This document shows, in pieces, positions 1 to 9,115 of a DNA stretch of 64,000 bases. The stretch covers positions 124,001-188,000 of the forward strand of contig JBCBJV010000004.1 in the NCBI GenBank assembly GCA_038522945.1, in the 5' to 3' direction. A program made the translations under genes and the position numbers. Each line of letters opens with the position of its first letter. Position 1 is the stretch's first letter. The stretch comes from MED-G105 sp038522945. GTDB taxonomy: Bacteria > Pseudomonadota > Alphaproteobacteria > Caulobacterales > Parvularculaceae. The notes under the pieces were generated by a model. The model saw nothing but the letters and a program-made list of their open reading frames with translations. It was not told the origin of the DNA and ran no database searches.

Positions 1-1182
1 GGCAATCGCAGCAGGAACCGCGAGATCCGGCCCAACACCACCATCAAAGTCATTGCGGGTGGCAATTTTTGAATTGCCCGCGCCCGCGTTCAGTTTGACT
101 GACCAGTTCTCAAAATCATGCTTGGCATTGATGACAACGTAGGTCTCTTCAGCATCATACTGCGGCGTGAAGTCTTGGTTCACTTGACGCAGATCACTTG
201 GCTGGGCTTGCCCTTCTACGGGGTTTGCCAAGGAATAAAGACCAAAGGCCGCCGCAGCTGGATCACCCGCGATTAATCCCAACGCTTCAGCAGAGGCGTT
301 GGCCGCAAACGTTGCGCGGAGATCAACGGCGGAAGTGAAGTCACGCTCGACGCCTGGCTGACACCCTAGGAACGGTTTTAGGGGGCCGTCGGCACAAGCT
401 TGCTTCTGAGAACGTGCGCGATTGTCGTCTTCGACGAGGTAGCTCGCGGTTATGTCAATTGTGGTGTTGTCCGTTGGCAGCCAGCGCACCGAACCACGGA
501 TCGAGTTGATGTTCCGGTCATCGATGTCCTGACCATCAAATAGGTTCTCGGTGAAGCCATCGCGCTGAATGGTCGTGCCCGCAAGGCGAACAGCAAGAGC
601 TTCGGTTAACGGAACGTTCAGCGCACCCTGGAATTTGACGCTGTTGAAATTGCCATATTCAGCATCGGCATAACCTTCGATCGCGTCAGGATTTGCTTTC
701 GCCGTCACAACATTGATCACACCGCCGGTTGCGTTCCGTCCATACAGCGTGCCCTGCGGACCACGCAGAATTTCGATGCGCTCTACGTCGAAGAATTCGG
801 TTTCAAACAGACGCGGCGCTGCGATGAATACTTCGTTCACGTGTACTGAGACATTATCCTCGGTAGAAGAACCAACGGCGAGCTGGCCGATGCCACGAAG
901 GGAAATCGTCGAGGACGTGAATTGGGTCCGGGAGAAGGAGAAGTTCGGGATATTGAACTGAAGGTCTGTGAAGCTTTCCAGCTGACGGTCTTGAAGGTCC
1001 TGGCCGCCGAACGCGGAAACCGCAATCGGAACATCCTGGAGATTTTGCTCCTTGCGCTGCGCGGTGACGACAATTTCATCGCCGATCGACTGAGCTAAGG
1101 CGCCCGTCGTGATCATGGCCGCTGCTGCGCTTCCCGCTAAGAGCCGCGCGGACAATACTTTTAATCCTGTTGTGGTTTTCAT
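1..1182 (-). CDS. TonB-dependent receptor, N-terminal part (cut by window edge)
   Basis: Outer-membrane receptor that takes up a substrate with energy from TonB-ExbBD. The frame is open from an ATG at 1182 to the window edge, giving about 394 residues of a protein that usually has 700-900, so most of the beta-barrel is missing. Residues 1-30 form a Sec signal peptide ending in GALA. The TonB box DEIVVTAQ (about 35-42) follows, then a plug domain with RGPQGTLYGRNATGGVIN, a signature of the large receptor group in Caulobacter and sphingomonads. The first barrel strands follow. The substrate cannot be told from this part; siderophores, plant or algal compounds and vitamins are all possible. No partner gene lies upstream within the window. 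Confidence 0.93.
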   Translation of the reverse strand, partial: MKTTTGLKVLSARLLAGSAAAAMITTGALAQSIGDEIVVTAQRKEQNLQDVPIAVSAFGGQDLQDRQLESFTDLQFNIPNFSFSRTQFTSSTISLRGIGQLAVGSSTEDNVSVHVNEVFIAAPRLFETEFFDVERIEILRGPQGTLYGRNATGGVINVVTAKANPDAIEGYADAEYGNFNSVKFQGALNVPLTEALAVRLAGTTIQRDGFTENLFDGQDIDDRNINSIRGSVRWLPTDNTTIDITASYLVEDDNRARSQKQACADGPLKPFLGCQPGVERDFTSAVDLRATFAANASAEALGLIAGDPAAAAFGLYSLANPVEGQAQPSDLRQVNQDFTPQYDAEETYVVINAKHDFENWSVKLNAGAGNSKIATRNDFDGGVGPDLAVPAAIA

Positions 1183-1540
1183 TGGTATTTACCCTTTTGA
1201 AACACCCCTCCCAGACGGGGCAAGTAGCGATCGGAAACTCGCTTTAATAGTTAACCTTTTGCTTCTCTGGCCTAAGAGGTCCAGCACAGCTTGGTACGCC
1301 AACTCAGTCCGCTGTCTGACAGTCGCAAAAATGCAACAAACAACCGTACGACTTTTTGCAGCGCAACATCACAGATAGACTAGATCGATACCGTTAAGGC
1401 ACGATTAATCATGAATGCCAGGTTACAAAAATGAGCTCATTCACGGCCACTCGTTCTAACCAAGTGGTCAATTTACAACGGTGATTTGGAAGAGCACAGC
1501 CCGATGTACCCGTTTCAGTTTGCCTTGCATGGCAAGCTAC
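1183..1540. other. Intergenic region upstream of the receptor gene
   Basis: About 360 bases between the start of the receptor gene and the end of the response regulator-kinase gene, both on the minus strand. It should hold the receptor promoter and leader. I see no RNA gene, no clear operator and no convincing factor-independent terminator. A short GC stem (CCCC at about 1206, GGGG at about 1217) sits just before the receptor start. Confidence 0.4.
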
Positions 1541-2695
1541 TCAGGCGACTTGGCGCTCTGGCTGAATGATTCGCGAGGAAAGGCGCGATTTTGGCAGCAC
1601 GATGTATGCTGATGTTCCCTCGCCGACTTTGCTGTCCAACTTAAAGTTCGCCCCATGAGCCGAACAGATTGCCTGGATCAGCGGGAGGCCGAGCCCCAGA
1701 CCCTCTTTCGATCGACGCAACGACATATCTGACTGGGCGAATGGCTGCGTAATATTTTCAAGCCGGCGCTTTTCAATTCCTGGGCCGTTGTCCCGGACGA
1801 GAATGGCGATGTCGCCCGTTTTGGTAGGCGTCGCCGCGACAATGACCTTGGTCCCTCGGCTGGCAAACTTGATTGAATTGTCAATGAGCTTGGAAATCGC
1901 CCGAGCCATAAGTGACCGGTCGCAGTTTAGTTCGACGCCGTCGGTTTTGACCAATTTGGTAATCTGCGTGTCTGACGCCTCAGCAAGTTTGCTAACGTTC
2001 CCGATCGCGGAATCGATTAAGTCATCGACCGTACATGCCACTTCATTGATTGTGATGGGCCCGGAGCGTGCATCTGATGCCAGTAACATGTCGGAGACAG
2101 AGTTCAGAAGGCGTTTTCCGCCGTCAATGATATAATCCGCATACTCACGGTGTACATGATCGGCCTCCTGCTCGAACTGATCTCCAAGCAATTGACCAAA
2201 GCCGATAATCGCATTTAGCGGCGTGCGCAGTTCATGGCTCATGACCGACATAAGACTGTCTTTAAAACGCGCCCCCGCTTCGGCCTGTTCCTTGGCAACT
2301 TGCAGCGCTTTTTGGTCACTGGAAGCGCGCAAAACGAACTTGACCGAATGACTAAGCAGCGCCCAGTTGATCGGCTTGGCCACAAATGATGTCGCCCCAG
2401 AGGCAAACGCCTGCTCCACAGCCGCCGCATGGTCACTGCCTGTAATGACGATCACGGGGGTCTGGGATAACTCTGGATGGGATCGAATTTGCTCAGTGAG
2501 CGCATAACCGGACATGACCGGCATATCCAGGTCGGAAATCACAAGGTCAGGACGAAACTTTTTGACGGCCTCGAGGCCGGCCTGGCCATTTTCAGCGGCC
2601 CTGACGATATAGCCCGCCTCGCTTAAATTGGCACACGCCAATTCCCGCATGATCGGATCGTCATCGACAATAATAATGTCGGTTCGCTCTGTCAT
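1541..2695 (-). CDS. Response regulator-histidine kinase fusion (soluble hybrid kinase)
   Basis: Two-component protein of 384 residues with the receiver domain first. The receiver (about 5-120) keeps the acidic pocket (IIIVDDDP), the phospho-acceptor Asp55 (VISDLDMP) and Lys107. A short linker leads to a HisKA domain with His154 in MSHELRTPLN and a HATPase domain (about 265-375) with DNGPGI and GLGLGL boxes. There is no membrane segment or PAS/GAF sensor, so its input is probably phosphoryl transfer to the receiver or a partner protein. I chose the ATG at 2695 because it opens directly on the receiver fold; an in-frame TTG at 2743 would add 16 residues unlike a receiver. It is divergent from another kinase gene starting at 2865, and the two may work together. 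Confidence 0.85.
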   Translation of the reverse strand: MTERTDIIIVDDDPIMRELACANLSEAGYIVRAAENGQAGLEAVKKFRPDLVISDLDMPVMSGYALTEQIRSHPELSQTPVIVITGSDHAAAVEQAFASGATSFVAKPINWALLSHSVKFVLRASSDQKALQVAKEQAEAGARFKDSLMSVMSHELRTPLNAIIGFGQLLGDQFEQEADHVHREYADYIIDGGKRLLNSVSDMLLASDARSGPITINEVACTVDDLIDSAIGNVSKLAEASDTQITKLVKTDGVELNCDRSLMARAISKLIDNSIKFASRGTKVIVAATPTKTGDIAILVRDNGPGIEKRRLENITQPFAQSDMSLRRSKEGLGLGLPLIQAICSAHGANFKLDSKVGEGTSAYIVLPKSRLSSRIIQPERQVA

Positions 2696-2864
2696 TGGCC
2701 TTACTAGCAGCGGGTTGCGAATTTGCTCCCCTTCAATACGCAAGACCTAAACTATGCGAGGATAGTCTTAAGAAGAACTTTCGAATTTGGCGCAGAAAGT
2801 AAATGGAAAGCAATTTCAGGCTATATCCGACTCACTTTGAAACAGCCTCAATGAGCAACCATAA

Positions 2865-5774
2865 GTGAAGACCGAAGCACGTTCCTTTCGAACTCGACTG
2901 ACGATCCTCGTTATCATAGCGATTTTTGGATCGGTCTTCGTTGCTACCGGCTCTTCGGTTTGGCGCGAGGTTAGTCAATTCAGGACCGTCAACGAATCTC
3001 AACTGCGAACCTCTGCCACAATCTTTGCTTCTACAATTGCCGATCCACTTGCAGACGGTGATCGTGAACTAGTTCTGGAAGCGCTTCGGTCCATTTCCCA
3101 GCTACCGACAATCACCTATATTCGTGCAGAAAACACTGATGGTACAATCCTCGGCGAAATGGGTATGGCCGTCGTTCTCGAGACGTCCCGCGCCGGCCCA
3201 TCTTTCACGGGAATGACAGACACCAATCTGGAAGCTGTAGTCCCCGTTATCTCGCGTGGGCAAACGGTCGGTCAACTGACGGTTATCGCCGACGTCACAC
3301 CCTTAAGTGAGCGGGTGAGTGAGCTATTATGGGATGCCTTCGTTGCGGCCCTGTTTGCGACTGCCCTTGGTCTCATCATTGCCTTGCGTATGCAGCGAGA
3401 AGTCACGCGCCCAATTGTTGAACTTGCCCGGATCATGACCGCCGTTCAGCGCACAGGCGACTTTGGCAAACGTGCCAAACGCCTTAGCGACGATGAAACC
3501 GGTGAACTTGTTGATGCCTTCAATGGAATGCTGAATGAGATTCAGGAACGTGACGCAAAACTACTTGCTCACCAACAAAACCTTCAAAAGATCGTTCGTA
3601 AACGAACAAATGAACTGAAACTCGCGAAAGAAGCAGCCGAAGCTGCCAGTTTGGCGAAATCTGAGTTTCTCGCCACCATGAGCCACGAAATTCGGACCCC
3701 GATGAATGGTATGCTTGTGATGGCTGAGCTAATTAAAAACGCAAGCTTACCGCCCCGCCAAGAACGATATGCCGATGTAATCGTGAAATCAGGTCGTTCG
3801 CTCCTGGCAATTATCAATGACATTCTGGACTTCTCAAAGATTGAGGCGGATCGCTTGGAGGTCGAAAGAATTCCGGTCGATCCTGCCGCGCTAATCAATG
3901 ACGTTGTCGGACTGTTCTGGGAACGCGCCACTGCCCAGGGGATTGATCTTGTTCCCTATGTGGGGCCTGGCGTGCCGGCGTTGATCGAGGGAGACCCTGT
4001 CCGGCTTAATCAGATCCTCTCAAATCTTGTCAATAACGCTCTCAAGTTCACAGAGTCTGGCAGCATCATCATTACCGCGAAACGGCTAGCTTCGAACGAC
4101 GGTCAATGCCAAATCGAAATCAGCGTGACAGACACTGGGATAGGCATCCCCGAGGACAAACAACGATCAATCTTTGAAGCATTCTCGCAAGCGGACCAAA
4201 CCACGACGCGTCGTTTCGGCGGCACCGGGCTTGGCCTTGCCATTTGCCGGAAGCTTGTTGACCGTATGGATGGCCAGATTGGCGTTAGCTCAAAGGAAGG
4301 AAAAGGATCGCGGTTTTTCTTCAGTTTCCCAACGAATGTGCTGGAAACACCACTGCAATTGCCTGAGGGCCTATTCGACAAGCGCGCGCTAATCGCCGTG
4401 GAAGGAACAGCCGCACCAACTATCCTTGGGCGTTACCTGCAAGAAGCAGGGGTCACGTTCAATGTGATCAATCCAAACGCATCGCTCTCCGGCAATGACT
4501 TCAATATTTCGTATACTGATCTTATTTTTGCCTCCCCGGACTTTTTGCCAAAATTTAGCGAAGCGCTTGAAGCGTCCGACAATCATTGGATACCCGCTCG
4601 AATTTGCGTGAGCGAGTTAGGTGATTCAGCGCCAGACAAACTACTTGTTTCAGGGGTTGCTGAAGACCTGCTCCTCCGCCCCTTCTCAAGACAGGATGTC
4701 ATCGAGCAATTGCAGCGTATTGTGGAAGGGCGATTGCGTGGCAAGGCCGCGGTGCGAATGCAAAGGCAGAATCCAGAAATCATCGAGCTATTCAAAGGCT
4801 GCAAAATTCTGGCTGCGGATGATAGCCCGGTTAATCGCGAAGTCGTCGCAGAAGCAATCTCTAAACTTGGCGCGACGGCGACTGTTGTTTCCGACGGCGC
4901 AGAAGCGGTCGACGCAGTTAAGCGAGATAATTTCGACTTGATCCTTATGGACTGCTCCATGCCGACCATGGATGGCTTCGAGGCGACCAAGGCCATTCGT
5001 GATCTCGAAGTTCGCGAGGGTCGACCTCGACTGCCGATCCTCGCGCTCACCGCGCACGTTGCTGGCGCGGACCTTGCCTGGCAAGAAGCAGGCATGGACG
5101 ACTATTTGACGAAACCATTCACCATGGCCGTCCTGTCAAAGGCTATCGGCAAGCATCTCCAGCCAAGCCTTCAGCGCACACCTTCCGATGCGGACATTCG
5201 CGCCACTGAGGGCGTTCAAGAAAGCAGTGATGCGGTGCCCTTAGATGAGACGGAGGCATCCACTGAGAACAAAACGCAGCTTGATGCCCCCGCTACAGAG
5301 GACCTCCAAAGCGCAATTGAAATGCCTGACCACCAGTCAACATTAGGCCTAGAACCCGAAGAGAAAGACGACCCAAAAGCTGAGCCAACAGCTGACACAG
5401 ACGAACAGGCCTTCTCTGTCCCCGTCAGTCTCGACCAAAGCGTCCTGGACGAATTGATCGCCATGGGCGGCGAAAAATTGTTGGAACGCTCCTTCACGCT
5501 TTACCTTGAACACTCAATGACCGAAGCGACCAGACTCGCTAAGGCTGTGACCGTCAAAGACTTCCCGACAATCAAAAGCGCAGCTCACGCCCTAAAGTCG
5601 ATGAGCTATAATGTGGGGGCGATCAATCTTGGGAAGACTTGCCACCAGATTGAAGAAGCTGCCGGACAATCCGCCCCAGTTGCCCGCCATGTGGGTCAAT
5701 TGCGCACCGAATTCAAAACCGTCCGTACCGAAATGGATATTTTTTTAGCAAAGCGAAAAACCAAGGCAGCTTAA
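2865..5774 (+). CDS. Membrane hybrid histidine kinase with pseudo-receiver, receiver and HPt domain
   Basis: Phosphorelay kinase of 969 residues (BarA/TorS-like architecture). In order: a first membrane helix (about 10-32); a periplasmic sensor of about 125 residues that I cannot name; a second helix (about 160-180); a HAMP domain; a coiled coil; HisKA with His274 in MSHEIRTPMN; HATPase (about 385-495, with DTGIGIP and GTGLGLAI); a degenerate receiver-like segment (about 505-630) without the phospho-Asp pocket; a true receiver with Asp696 in LILMDCSMP; an acidic linker; and an HPt domain with His908 in AAHALKS. Phosphate should pass His274-Asp696-His908 to an outside regulator. The start is GTG at 2865, overlapping the end of a five-codon frame beginning at 2851. 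It is divergent from the soluble kinase at 1541-2695. Confidence 0.9.
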   Translation: MKTEARSFRTRLTILVIIAIFGSVFVATGSSVWREVSQFRTVNESQLRTSATIFASTIADPLADGDRELVLEALRSISQLPTITYIRAENTDGTILGEMGMAVVLETSRAGPSFTGMTDTNLEAVVPVISRGQTVGQLTVIADVTPLSERVSELLWDAFVAALFATALGLIIALRMQREVTRPIVELARIMTAVQRTGDFGKRAKRLSDDETGELVDAFNGMLNEIQERDAKLLAHQQNLQKIVRKRTNELKLAKEAAEAASLAKSEFLATMSHEIRTPMNGMLVMAELIKNASLPPRQERYADVIVKSGRSLLAIINDILDFSKIEADRLEVERIPVDPAALINDVVGLFWERATAQGIDLVPYVGPGVPALIEGDPVRLNQILSNLVNNALKFTESGSIIITAKRLASNDGQCQIEISVTDTGIGIPEDKQRSIFEAFSQADQTTTRRFGGTGLGLAICRKLVDRMDGQIGVSSKEGKGSRFFFSFPTNVLETPLQLPEGLFDKRALIAVEGTAAPTILGRYLQEAGVTFNVINPNASLSGNDFNISYTDLIFASPDFLPKFSEALEASDNHWIPARICVSELGDSAPDKLLVSGVAEDLLLRPFSRQDVIEQLQRIVEGRLRGKAAVRMQRQNPEIIELFKGCKILAADDSPVNREVVAEAISKLGATATVVSDGAEAVDAVKRDNFDLILMDCSMPTMDGFEATKAIRDLEVREGRPRLPILALTAHVAGADLAWQEAGMDDYLTKPFTMAVLSKAIGKHLQPSLQRTPSDADIRATEGVQESSDAVPLDETEASTENKTQLDAPATEDLQSAIEMPDHQSTLGLEPEEKDDPKAEPTADTDEQAFSVPVSLDQSVLDELIAMGGEKLLERSFTLYLEHSMTEATRLAKAVTVKDFPTIKSAAHALKSMSYNVGAINLGKTCHQIEEAAGQSAPVARHVGQLRTEFKTVRTEMDIFLAKRKTKAA

Positions 5775-5799
5775 ATCAGCTTCTTTTCGCAACCATATA

Positions 5800-6489
5800 T
5801 CAGTGGAAGCGGATTGAGACGCGTACGCATCCTATAACGATTGTCGGGTCAACCTCCTCGGACACGCTTTCCTCGCCTTGCGCAGGAACGGTTTCGACCA
5901 TGGAGGGTTTCTGCCGCCATCGACGCAACTTTGGCCACCCGTCTTCAATATTGATCAGGCAGAAACTACCGTCTGTCGGCCGACGATCTGCATAGTCAAT
6001 CACGACGAGTGTATTCTTGGGAAACGCGCGATTCATTTCCGGGTCATCGGCGAATATCGCAAAAACCTTATCTGCAGCACTAGTCACTGGAATATAATCC
6101 TCAGCATACATATGCGGATCTTGGGGTGGCTTTCCAAAAAAGCGGGCGGCATCGGCAAGTGAAATTATCGGTGTGTGCTGAATTGGACGCCGGATATAGG
6201 CCGCGGCTGGATGCTTGTCCCGTTCGCGTGTTGAACGCTCCCCGTTCGCCAGCCAATCGGCATCGACCTCCAGTACATCGGCAATTTTGACGATAACGAG
6301 CCGCCTAGGGTCGTGAACGCCCGCTTCCCAATTGGCCACGGCGGGCTGGCTTACCCCTGCCCGTTGCGCCAGATCCGTCTGACTTAAACGACGCTCTTTG
6401 CGCGCGGACTTGATCCGTTCCCCGATCGTTTCCTGATCAAGAGAAAGGCTGGCATCGGGGATCGCGTGTTCTGCCCTACTATCAGTCAT
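5800..6489 (-). CDS. XRE-family regulator with degenerate S24 (CI/LexA-like) domain
   Basis: Regulator of 229 residues. Residues about 20-80 form a Cro/CI helix-turn-helix (LSQTDLAQRAGVSQPAVANW). Residues about 125-225 match the S24 fold of CI and LexA in layout (FAIFADDPEMNRAFPKNTLV). The catalytic Ser normally found in a G-D-S-M motif is replaced by D-D-P-E-M, and no Lys partner is evident. I infer that it does not cleave itself and that the domain serves for dimerisation or ligand sensing. It is divergent from a small gene at 6745, with three copies of an 11-base repeat between them. No phage genes surround it, so a chromosomal regulator is more likely than a prophage repressor. Confidence 0.82.
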   Translation of the reverse strand: MTDSRAEHAIPDASLSLDQETIGERIKSARKERRLSQTDLAQRAGVSQPAVANWEAGVHDPRRLVIVKIADVLEVDADWLANGERSTRERDKHPAAAYIRRPIQHTPIISLADAARFFGKPPQDPHMYAEDYIPVTSAADKVFAIFADDPEMNRAFPKNTLVVIDYADRRPTDGSFCLINIEDGWPKLRRWRQKPSMVETVPAQGEESVSEEVDPTIVIGCVRVSIRFH

Positions 6490-6519
6490 TTCAACCGTTT
6501 CCCTGCATCGAAAGAATAT

Positions 6520-6680
6520 TTGTTTATCTTATAATTTCCATAATCACAACCACTGCCCTTAACTTGCCATGTTGTGGATTTCATGTTGCACCGCAGCATT
6601 AGTATATTGTTTATCAACGACTTGTGAAATTTTCGAGCAAAAACAATGGGATCAAATTCTTACCGATTTTTGTTGATTAA
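6520..6680. promoter_or_regulatory. Divergent control region with three TTGTTKATYWW repeats
   Basis: Three same-direction copies of an 11-base AT-rich motif lie between the CI-like gene and the small gene: TTGTTTATCTT (6520-6530), TTGTTTATCAA (6607-6617) and TTGTTGATTAA (6670-6680). The first is about 30 bases upstream of the regulator start and the third about 65 bases upstream of the small gene. The middle copy has TTG-N5-CAA symmetry. The likely reading is operators for the divergent regulator, which would control itself and its neighbour. The repeats are seen; the function is inferred. Confidence 0.45.
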
Positions 6681-6744
6681 ATTTGGCGAGCTTATATTCT
6701 GCGGCAGTCAATTGCGTGAGACCTTGCAACCTGAAGGTGAAACC

Positions 6745-6936
6745 ATGTCAGATCTTTGCACAAATGATGGTGCCCGCCGCTTAGCTGCCAAAATTGAACA
6801 CTATTGGCGCAAGCAAGGCTTCGATATTAAAGTTGAAATGCGGGACGAAGGTTTTGTGACGACGATGCGGTCGGGCCGAACGGATGTACGTAGCGACATG
6901 GTCAACGGCATGCCACGCCAGGCCGCGACAGCCTGA
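6745..6936 (+). CDS. Small conserved protein of unknown function (63 residues)
   Basis: Short basic protein, MSDLCTNDGARRLAAKIEHY at its start. It has an amphipathic helix, a VEMRDEGF strand and a conserved-looking tail MRSGRTDVRSDMVNGMP. I recall similar unnamed small proteins in alphaproteobacteria but cannot assign a function. The ATG at 6745 is preceded by a good ribosome site (GAAGGTGA); an in-frame ATG at 6646 would add 33 residues that read like leader sequence across a putative operator, so I reject it. There is no signal peptide or membrane segment. It is divergent from the CI-like regulator and is its most likely target. Confidence 0.7.
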   Translation: MSDLCTNDGARRLAAKIEHYWRKQGFDIKVEMRDEGFVTTMRSGRTDVRSDMVNGMPRQAATA

Positions 6937-6995
6937 CCAAAGCGACCGCGCCAACGCAGCGTCGACCTTTACCAAGAGAATGATTGACCCTTGGG

Positions 6996-7715
6996 TTATA
7001 CCACTCTGGCAGGGGCGTGCGCGAGTTCATCAACCCGCGCTGCGAAGCCCGCGTAAGTGTCAATGACCAGCACTGCCTGATCCTTTAGTGTCAAAGGCCC
7101 ATAACCGAACCTGACAGCGACGCATGGCAGCCCGATATTGTCAGCGGCTCGAATATCAGTGTCGCTATCGCCGACGAAAACCGCGCGGCGCGCGCCAGTC
7201 ACATCTAGACAACGGCGAACCGGCGCCGGGTCCGGTTTTGCCGCCGCGGTGGAATCTGCCCCCACAATCACATCGAACAAAAACGACAAGCCGAGTGTCT
7301 CGATCAGCTTAACCGCCGGCGCTTCACGTTTATTGGTGCAGATCGCAACACGAGCCCCGGCCCGACGCAGCACACCGATTTCCTCTTCGACACGGGGGAA
7401 CGGCCGAGAATGGTCGGCAATGTTTCCGTAATAATAGTCCAGAAAACGGTCGAGGCTGCGATCAAGCATGTCCCCATCGGCCTCACATCCTGCCAGCTGA
7501 TACGCCTCGGACAACATGCGCCTTGCGCCATGTCCGACCAGATGCCGTACCGCCGAGACGTCCAGTGCAGCGAGACCGTCGGCGGCAATGGCGTGGTTCA
7601 TGGAGGCCGCAAGATCAGTTGCGGTATCGATGAGGGTGCCGTCCAAATCGAAAATGACTGACGTACCCTCAAGGTCCGTATCGCCAATCCCTTTATCATT
7701 TGGCACAGATCGCAT
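6996..7715 (-). CDS. gph: Phosphoglycolate phosphatase (HAD family)
   Basis: Soluble HAD-superfamily hydrolase of 239 residues that removes phosphate from 2-phosphoglycolate, a product of DNA repair and oxygenase side reactions. Motif I is IFDLDGTLID (about 22-31), followed by an alpha-helical cap, motif II in VAICTNKREAP, and motif III/IV with KPDPAPV and VFVGDSDTDIRAA. Length and motif spacing match Gph. It diverges from glmU with only 61 bases between the starts, an arrangement I recall from other alphaproteobacteria. A related sugar-phosphate phosphatase cannot be excluded. Confidence 0.85.
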   Translation of the reverse strand: MRSVPNDKGIGDTDLEGTSVIFDLDGTLIDTATDLAASMNHAIAADGLAALDVSAVRHLVGHGARRMLSEAYQLAGCEADGDMLDRSLDRFLDYYYGNIADHSRPFPRVEEEIGVLRRAGARVAICTNKREAPAVKLIETLGLSFLFDVIVGADSTAAAKPDPAPVRRCLDVTGARRAVFVGDSDTDIRAADNIGLPCVAVRFGYGPLTLKDQAVLVIDTYAGFAARVDELAHAPARVV

Positions 7716-7776
7716 TTACTTCTCCTGCGCGCCTCGTCACAAAGACGCCGTTTGCCTCTCGACGGAAGGGAACCAC

Positions 7777-9105
7777 ATGTCAATCGCGACCATCGTCCTG
7801 GCCGCCGGTCACGGCACCCGCATGAAGTCCACCAAGCCAAAAGTCCTCCACGAAATTGGCGGACTATCGATGCTGGGACATGTGATGGCGTCCGCCGCAA
7901 AAGTAAATCCGGAGAGAAGAGCTGTGGTAATCGGTGACCATGCCCCAGCTGTTGGAGACGCCGCGAAAAAGATTGACCCGGATGTCTATGTGGGCGTCCA
8001 GGCCCCTCCTCAAGGAACCGGTGATGCGGTCATGAAAGCGCTACCGGCCCTTGATGGTTTTGAAGGCATCGTCGTTGTTCTTTATGCGGATACGCCGTTC
8101 GTTACGCCCGTCACAGTCATGGCCCTGGTGGAGGAAATTCGCGACGGCGCCGCCGTCGCTGTCCTTGGCTTCAGGCCTCCAGATCCTGGCGCTTACGGAC
8201 GGCTCAAACTCGCCGATGACGGCAGCCTGGAAGCGATCGTAGAAGCTAAGGACGCAAGTCAGGAAGAGCTTGCCATCGACCTGGTAAACTCTGGTGTGAT
8301 GGCTTTCGACGCAGCCGCCCTCAAAGCAGGCCTGCCAAAACTTTCCCCGGAAAACGCCAAAAATGAATACTACCTGACCGACCTTGTGGCGATTTCTCGC
8401 AAGGAGAAGCTCACCTGTGCCGTTGTTGAAACCGACGAAGAGGAAGTGATCGGCGTTAACTCGAGGCTGGAACTCGCCATGGCCGAAGAGATTTTCCAGG
8501 ATGGAATGCGCCTTCGGGCCATGGCCAATGGGGTGACACTAATCGATCCGCCAACAACATATTTTGCTCACGACACTGAGCTAGGAGAAGATATTGTCAT
8601 TGAACCGAGCGTTTTCTTTGGCCCCGGCGTTAAAATCGAACGAGGTGTGCACATCAAGGCATTCAGCCACATTGAAGAGGCATACATTGACCAAGGAGCT
8701 GTGATCGGTCCATTCGCACGCATCCGGCCAGGCACGGCCATTGGACAGGGTGCCAGAATAGGCAATTTCGTCGAGGTGAAGAAATCCCGGCTCGACGAGG
8801 GTGCGAAGGTCAACCACCTCACCTATGTTGGCGATGCGGAAATTGGCGCTGGGGCAAACATCGGCGCGGGGACGATCACCTGCAATTACGATGGGTTCAA
8901 TAAGCACAAGACAGTCATTGGCAAAGAAGCGTTTATCGGCTCCAATTCCTCACTGGTTGCGCCTGTCACAATCGAGGAAGGGGCCTATGTGGGATCCGGC
9001 TCGGTCATTACTAAAAATGTCGAGAAAGATGCCCTCGCCGTTTCCCGCGGACGCCAGTCAGTCATAGCCGGCTGGGCCGCGCGCTTCCGCAACTCCAAGT
9101 CTTGA
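7777..9105 (+). CDS. glmU: Bifunctional UDP-GlcNAc pyrophosphorylase / glucosamine-1-phosphate acetyltransferase
   Basis: Makes UDP-N-acetylglucosamine for peptidoglycan and LPS: it acetylates glucosamine-1-phosphate and then transfers UMP. The protein has 442 residues. The N-terminal nucleotidyltransferase begins with LAAGHGTRMKS and carries the uridyl-binding stretch QAPPQGTGDAV. The C-terminal half is a left-handed beta-helix of hexapeptide repeats (from about 255) with GAGTITCNYDG and a terminal arm. The ATG at 7777 has GGAAGGGA just upstream; an open frame extends further 5' but runs antisense through gph and is not coding. The stop is 10 bases before rpiA, so the two are probably cotranscribed. 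Confidence 0.97.
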   Translation: MSIATIVLAAGHGTRMKSTKPKVLHEIGGLSMLGHVMASAAKVNPERRAVVIGDHAPAVGDAAKKIDPDVYVGVQAPPQGTGDAVMKALPALDGFEGIVVVLYADTPFVTPVTVMALVEEIRDGAAVAVLGFRPPDPGAYGRLKLADDGSLEAIVEAKDASQEELAIDLVNSGVMAFDAAALKAGLPKLSPENAKNEYYLTDLVAISRKEKLTCAVVETDEEEVIGVNSRLELAMAEEIFQDGMRLRAMANGVTLIDPPTTYFAHDTELGEDIVIEPSVFFGPGVKIERGVHIKAFSHIEEAYIDQGAVIGPFARIRPGTAIGQGARIGNFVEVKKSRLDEGAKVNHLTYVGDAEIGAGANIGAGTITCNYDGFNKHKTVIGKEAFIGSNSSLVAPVTIEEGAYVGSGSVITKNVEKDALAVSRGRQSVIAGWAARFRNSKS

Positions 9106-9115
9106 GGAAATTGAT

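Noticed and set aside
5800..6489. LexA or active prophage CI repressor
   Set aside because: The S24 catalytic Ser is replaced, there is no cleavage site that I can see, and no phage genes are nearby.
7516..7776. N-terminal extension of GlmU by 87 residues
   Set aside because: It runs antisense through gph, and the true ATG at 7777 has a ribosome site and matches the family start.
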